Of a stretch of 10,225 nucleotides of DNA, positions 7,590-10,225 are shown in pieces. The notes beneath the pieces are model-generated. The model was not told where the DNA came from, ran no database searches, and saw only the letters and a list, made by a program, of their open reading frames with translations. The stretch is from an uncultured Actinomycetes bacterium (GTDB lineage: Bacteria > Actinomycetota > Actinomycetes > Nanopelagicales > Nanopelagicaceae): NCBI GenBank assembly GCA_903839585.1, contig CAIMCU010000106.1:1-10225 (forward strand), read 5' to 3'. Numbering within the stretch: the first letter of the stretch is position 1; each line of letters opens with the position of its first letter. Position numbers and translations under genes: made by a program.

Positions 7590-8471
7590 CTACTTGTCGC
7601 CAAGCATCTTGTCGAGGGCTTGCTCATAAGCATGGTAATTAATTCGATCGTATAGCTCTTCGCGGGTCTGCATAGTTCCAAGAACATTGGCCTGAGTTCC
7701 ATCACGACGTATCGCCTCATAGACATTCTCAGCAGCCTTATTCATTGCTCGGAAAGCAGACAGTGGGTAAAGAATCATCTTGACGCCATTATCGCGAAGC
7801 TCATCACGACCAAAGAGTGGCGTTAATCCAAACTCAGTGATGTTGGCAAGGATCGGCTTTGAGACAGCGGATGAAAATTTCTTGTAATCCTCAAGGGTGC
7901 GAATCGCCTCAGGGAAGATTAAGTCGGCTCCCGCTTCAATATAAGCATGAACGCGATCGAGTGCCGCTTCAACTCCCTCGATAGCAATCGCATCTGTGCG
8001 CGCCATAATCTGAAAGTTCTCATCTGTTCGAGCATCAACGGCTGCCTTAATGCGATCGACCATCTCCTGCTTTGATACAACCTCTTTGTTGGGGCGATGT
8101 CCACAACGTTTTGCACCGACTTGATCCTCCATGTGCATCGCGGCAGCACCGGCTTTAATCAGATCCTTAGTAGTACGAGCGATATTGAAAGCAGATGAAC
8201 CAAAACCTGTATCTGCATCGACAAGTAGTGGGGTATCGCAGATATTGGTGATTCGGCGAACATCGGTTAGGACATCTTCTAGGGTTGTAATGCCAAGATC
8301 AGGCAATCCCATTGAGCCTGCAGCAACGCCGCCGCCCGATAGGTAAATGGCTCGGTAGCCAGCGCGCTGTGCAAGAAGTGCGTGGTTGGCGTTGATTGTT
8401 CCGATAATTTGTAGAGGAGATTCCTCAGCAAGTGCCTTTTTAAATGCGGCTCCAGCTGATTGTGTACTCAC
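7590..8471 (-). CDS. prpB: 2-methylisocitrate lyase
   Basis: Cleaves 2-methylisocitrate to pyruvate and succinate, the last step of the methylcitrate cycle. It is a member of the isocitrate lyase/PEP mutase superfamily, a Mg-dependent TIM barrel. 293 residues, the usual length. Visible: substrate-binding YLSGGG at 43-48, metal-binding D85 and D87 in [14 protein letters not shown]115 in HMEDQ, the catalytic loop KRCGH at 121-125 with C123, R158 in MARTDA, E188 and N210. KRCGH marks methylisocitrate lyase against the isocitrate lyase KKCGH. The start is GTG at 8471; a TAG four codons upstream in frame (8481-8483) rules out a longer protein. GGGA directly abuts the GTG, too close for a Shine-Dalgarno site, so the message is probably leaderless. 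First gene of prpBCD; prpE and an activator gene are not in view. Confidence 0.96.
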   Translation of the reverse strand: MSTQSAGAAFKKALAEESPLQIIGTINANHALLAQRAGYRAIYLSGGGVAAGSMGLPDLGITTLEDVLTDVRRITNICDTPLLVDADTGFGSSAFNIARTTKDLIKAGAAAMHMEDQVGAKRCGHRPNKEVVSKQEMVDRIKAAVDARTDENFQIMARTDAIAIEGVEAALDRVHAYIEAGADLIFPEAIRTLEDYKKFSSAVSKPILANITEFGLTPLFGRDELRDNGVKMILYPLSAFRAMNKAAENVYEAIRRDGTQANVLGTMQTREELYDRINYHAYEQALDKMLGDK

Positions 8472-8477
8472 TCCCGA

Positions 8478-8505
8478 AGTCTATCCACCCCCATTTTCCA
8501 TGCAA
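8478..8505 (-). promoter_or_regulatory. Predicted prpBCD promoter, leaderless
   Basis: Read on the minus strand, TAGACT (8478-8483) is a TAnnnT -10 element six bases before the GTG of prpB. TTGCAT (8500-8505) sits 16 bases further up as a weak -35. A start of transcription at or next to the GTG would give a leaderless message, matching the absence of a usable ribosome binding site. This is inferred from spacing; the -35 matches only three consensus bases. Confidence 0.42.
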
Positions 8506-8533
8506 CTACCGTTGCTTTTATGGCAACCTAGGC

Positions 8534-8557
8534 AAGTAGTTGAAGTTTCAACTACTT
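8534..8557. promoter_or_regulatory. Perfect 24-base inverted repeat, probable repressor operator
   Basis: Left arm AAGTAGTTGAA (8534-8544), two-base centre GT, right arm TTCAACTACTT (8547-8557). All 11 positions pair. The size and TAGTTGAA-nn-TTCAACTA core resemble sites bound by dimeric winged-helix repressors of the MarR type. It overlaps the predicted -35 and spacer of the dioxygenase promoter, where a bound repressor would block RNA polymerase. No T-run follows and it lies upstream of a start codon, so a terminator is unlikely. No regulator gene is in view; MarR is an inference. Confidence 0.7.
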
Positions 8558-8567
8558 CTGATATGCT
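8540..8567 (+). promoter_or_regulatory. Predicted promoter of the extradiol dioxygenase gene, leaderless
   Basis: TATGCT (8562-8567) is a TAnnnT -10 box preceded by TG at 8559-8560 (extended -10), with TTGAAG (8540-8545) as -35 at a 16-base spacing. Only six bases (CTCAAC) separate the -10 from the ATG at 8574 and no Shine-Dalgarno sequence exists. Transcription probably starts at the ATG itself. The inverted repeat at 8534-8557 covers the -35 element, suggesting repression. Confidence 0.5.
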
Positions 8568-8573
8568 CTCAAC

Positions 8574-9344
8574 ATGAAGATGCCAGCGCTCTACATCGGA
8601 CATGGGGCTCCCATGCTCCTCGATGATGCGCTGTGGACATCACAGCTGCAAGCAATCGCTGCAAAGATTGAGAAACCAAAAGCGATCTTGATCGTTTCGG
8701 CGCACTGGGAGTCAGCGCCAATTACCTTAAGTAATGCACAAGCAAACACTCCTCTTGTCTATGACTTTAGCGGCTTTAATCGCAAGTTTTATGAGATGAC
8801 TTACAACTCCCCTGATGCAACCGCTCTTGCTGCAAAGATTGCAGCGATCGTGCCAAAGGGTGAAACGGTTCATCAATCACAGCGCGGTCTCGATCACGGA
8901 GCTTGGGTCCCACTTCGTGTGATGTATCCAGATGCAGATATCCCTGTTTTGCAAATGTCTATGCCAACTTCAGACCCAGGTTCCTTGATGGAGATCGGAA
9001 AGCGGTTGCAACCACTTCGAGATGAGGGCGTACTCATTATCGGATCAGGTTTTTTAACCCACGGTCTTCCATACCTGCGTGACTGGAGTATCGATGCTGT
9101 AGCTCCCACCTGGTCATCAGAGTTTGATCACTGGGCGGCGCAGGCGCTTGAAAAAGGTGACATCGACACCCTTGCTTCATATCGAGATCTTGCACCGGGT
9201 GTCCGCTACGCACACCCAACGGTTGAACACTTCACCCCACTCTTTATTACCTTAGGTGCAGCGACAGATACTTCGGCTGCACCACAAACCCTTATCGAGG
9301 GTTACTTCATGGGTCTTTCTAAGCGTTCAATACTTGTTGCTTAA
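8574..9344 (+). CDS. DODA/YgiD-type extradiol aromatic ring-opening dioxygenase (LigB superfamily)
   Basis: Metal-dependent dioxygenase of the class III extradiol fold, related to E. coli YgiD and plant DOPA 4,5-dioxygenase, which open catechol-type rings. 256 residues, the family's usual length. Conserved histidines are H10 in YIGHGAPM, H44 in VSAHWES and H214 in YAHPTVEHF (likely metal ligands), with H108 in GLDHGAWVPL and H163 in FLTHGLPYL near the active site. LPAMSIGHGSPM-like openings of the family agree with the ATG at 8574. There is no signal peptide, so it is cytosolic. The gene stands alone: divergent from prpB, convergent with ribH (4-base gap). A palindromic operator overlaps its promoter, suggesting induction by a small, perhaps phenolic or quinone, compound. 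The true substrate is unknown; DOPA or catechols are only family-based guesses. Confidence 0.9.
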   Translation: MKMPALYIGHGAPMLLDDALWTSQLQAIAAKIEKPKAILIVSAHWESAPITLSNAQANTPLVYDFSGFNRKFYEMTYNSPDATALAAKIAAIVPKGETVHQSQRGLDHGAWVPLRVMYPDADIPVLQMSMPTSDPGSLMEIGKRLQPLRDEGVLIIGSGFLTHGLPYLRDWSIDAVAPTWSSEFDHWAAQALEKGDIDTLASYRDLAPGVRYAHPTVEHFTPLFITLGAATDTSAAPQTLIEGYFMGLSKRSILVA

Positions 9345-9373
9345 GAACTTACTTCAAAGCTAGAAGTTCAAGC
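9339..9373. terminator. Bulged hairpin across the dioxygenase/ribH convergent junction
   Basis: GCTT (9339-9342) plus GAACTT (9345-9350) can pair with AAGTTC (9364-9369) plus AAGC (9370-9373), leaving a two-base AA bulge and a 13-base loop. It covers both opposed stop codons, which are four bases apart. No T-run follows on either strand, so termination activity is only a positional guess. Confidence 0.25.
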
Positions 9374-9807
9374 GCAGCAACTGCACTATCAAAGCCCTTA
9401 TCCTCAATACTCTCTTTACGGCCACAACGAGCTATCGCTTGGTCGAGGTTGTTGCACATCAAGACACCAAAACCAATGGGCTTTCCATACTTAAGGCTCA
9501 CGCTCATGACGCCATCGGTAACCCCACTGCATACATAATCAAAGTGCGGAGTTTCTCCCTCTAATACCAAGCCAACAGCAACGACAGCGTCAAAGCCCTT
9601 TTCAAAGGCGAACTGCGCAGCAAGTGGAATCTCAAAGGATCCTGGAACCATCATGACCTCTACCTGGGTCACTCCAGCCTTCGCGAGTGCGCGCTGTGCG
9701 CCATCGATGAGGTCGTTGCAGATATCTAAGTGCCATGATGAAGAGATAATCGCAACCTTTGCCTGTGGTTGTTGTGTCAGACCAATCTGTGGCGCCGCTC
9801 CTGCCAT
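9349..9807 (-). CDS. ribH: 6,7-dimethyl-8-ribityllumazine synthase
   Basis: Penultimate step of riboflavin synthesis: condenses 5-amino-6-ribitylamino-uracil with 3,4-dihydroxy-2-butanone 4-phosphate; cytosolic, usually pentameric or a 60-mer capsid. 152 residues, normal length. Motifs: SSWHLDICNDLIDGA (23-37) with stacking W25, VPGSFEIP (54-61), EGETPHFDYVC (83-93) with catalytic H88, GFGV (112-115), R127, and the phosphate-binding region with EDKG (135-138). SSWH and EDKG resemble actinobacterial RibH more than the E. coli protein. The ATG follows the stop of the upstream ribA directly (TAAATG, no gap), with GAGGGGGAA about six to eight bases before it inside the ribA end, so translation is probably coupled. 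The stop lies 4 bases from that of the opposing dioxygenase gene. No FMN riboswitch is visible here; it would precede the operon's first gene. Confidence 0.97.
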   Translation of the reverse strand: MAGAAPQIGLTQQPQAKVAIISSSWHLDICNDLIDGAQRALAKAGVTQVEVMMVPGSFEIPLAAQFAFEKGFDAVVAVGLVLEGETPHFDYVCSGVTDGVMSVSLKYGKPIGFGVLMCNNLDQAIARCGRKESIEDKGFDSAVAALELLALK

Positions 9808-10225
9808 TTACTTTCCCCCTCGTACATGTCCGAGTTTTACCTCTTTGGTGTGTAGATACTTCTCATTAAACTCATTGCTCTCAATCGCCAATGACCGACG
9901 TTCGACCTCGATGCCTGCGGAGGTAAGCGCTAAAACCTTTTGTGGGTTGTTTGTTAGCAAGGTAAGGCGCACAACGCCAAGGTTGTGAAGGATATCGACG
10001 GCATCGCTCCAGTCACGCGCATCTATCTCGTGGCCAAGGTGCAGATTTGCTTCAACCGTATCGAGCCCCTGATCCTGAAGTGCATACGCCTTAATCTTTT
10101 CACTCAGACCAATACCGCGGCCCTCGTGGTCGCGAAGGTAGATGATGTAACCAAATCCGTACTCGGCGATTGCGTGGATAGAGCGCTCTAACTGCTCGCC
10201 ACAATCGCAGCGCTGCGAATGAACA
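9808..10225 (-). CDS. ribA: GTP cyclohydrolase II, C-terminal part (probably of a RibBA fusion; 5' end outside window)
   Basis: Committing step of riboflavin synthesis, opening GTP to a diaminopyrimidine with release of formate and pyrophosphate; Zn-dependent. The frame is open on the minus strand from the window edge to the TAA at 9808-9810, giving 138 visible residues. They begin VHSQRCDCGEQL, with two of the three zinc cysteines (codons 10201-10203 and 10207-10209; the third is beyond the edge), followed by YLRDHEGRGIGL, KAYALQDQGLDTVEAN, LTNNPQKVLAL and a C-terminal YLHTKEVKLGH. These are the GTP cyclohydrolase II hallmarks. Many actinobacteria and other bacteria fuse this domain behind a dihydroxybutanone phosphate synthase as RibBA; whether this one is fused cannot be seen. 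It abuts ribH with no gap in the same operon. Confidence 0.95.
   Translation of the reverse strand, partial: VHSQRCDCGEQLERSIHAIAEYGFGYIIYLRDHEGRGIGLSEKIKAYALQDQGLDTVEANLHLGHEIDARDWSDAVDILHNLGVVRLTLLTNNPQKVLALTSAGIEVERRSLAIESNEFNEKYLHTKEVKLGHVRGGK

Noticed and set aside
8472..8573. A small gene or RNA in the divergent control region
   Set aside because: No start codon with a sensible frame or stable RNA fold was seen; the 102 bases are accounted for by two promoters and the operator.
9653..10191. Two plus-strand open frames opposite ribH and ribA
   Set aside because: Both are antisense to confidently identified riboflavin genes and show no domain of their own.
9808..10225. FMN riboswitch near the riboflavin genes
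   Set aside because: The visible segment is coding throughout; a riboswitch would be ahead of the operon's first gene, outside the window.
1..10225. CRISPR arrays, insertion sequences, tRNA genes or a defence system
   Set aside because: No regularly spaced repeats, transposase or tRNA-like segment was seen, and every long frame is explained by metabolic or transport genes.

Overview
The window is a compact, gene-dense stretch of about 47% G+C (estimated by eye) with no rRNA, tRNA, insertion sequence or CRISPR. Ten protein genes cover nearly all of it, and no gap between genes exceeds about 100 bases. The host is most likely an actinobacterium with a streamlined, low-GC genome of the planktonic (Nanopelagicales-like) kind. 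This rests on the actinobacterial look of the lumazine synthase, on 0 to 33 base gaps, on overlapping start/stop codons and on two promoters that look leaderless. It is an inference, because no phylogenetic marker gene is present.

Positions 1-4962 (plus strand) form one apparent operon. It holds two Dpp/Opp-type ABC permeases (the first cut by the window edge), one fused double-ATPase subunit, and an aldehyde dehydrogenase close to the gamma-aminobutyraldehyde dehydrogenase family. The substrate-binding protein is not in view and is probably upstream. The arrangement suggests uptake of a peptide- or amine-like solute whose breakdown yields an aldehyde.

Positions 4972-8471 (minus strand) carry prpB-prpC-prpD, the core of the 2-methylcitrate cycle: propionyl-CoA plus oxaloacetate to 2-methylcitrate, then 2-methylaconitate, and finally pyruvate plus succinate after rehydration by an aconitase encoded elsewhere. 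The gene order and protein sequences resemble the Escherichia/proteobacterial operon rather than the usual actinobacterial prpDBC, which suggests horizontal acquisition. No prpE, acnD, prpF or prpR is in view.

Positions 8472-8573 are a divergent control region. It contains a perfect 11+2+11 inverted repeat overlapping a promoter for a DODA/YgiD-type extradiol dioxygenase (8574-9344, plus). On each strand a TAnnnT hexamer lies exactly 6 bases before the start codon, with no usable Shine-Dalgarno sequence.

Positions 9349-10225 (minus strand) hold the end of a riboflavin operon: the C-terminal part of GTP cyclohydrolase II (ribA, probably RibBA) and ribH, with no bases between them. Both convergent junctions (4962/4972 and 9344/9349) are only 9 and 4 bases apart, and each carries an imperfect hairpin spanning the stop codons. 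No unambiguously new system was found. The most interesting items are the palindromic operator with paired leaderless promoters, the foreign-looking prp operon, and the transporter/aldehyde dehydrogenase linkage.
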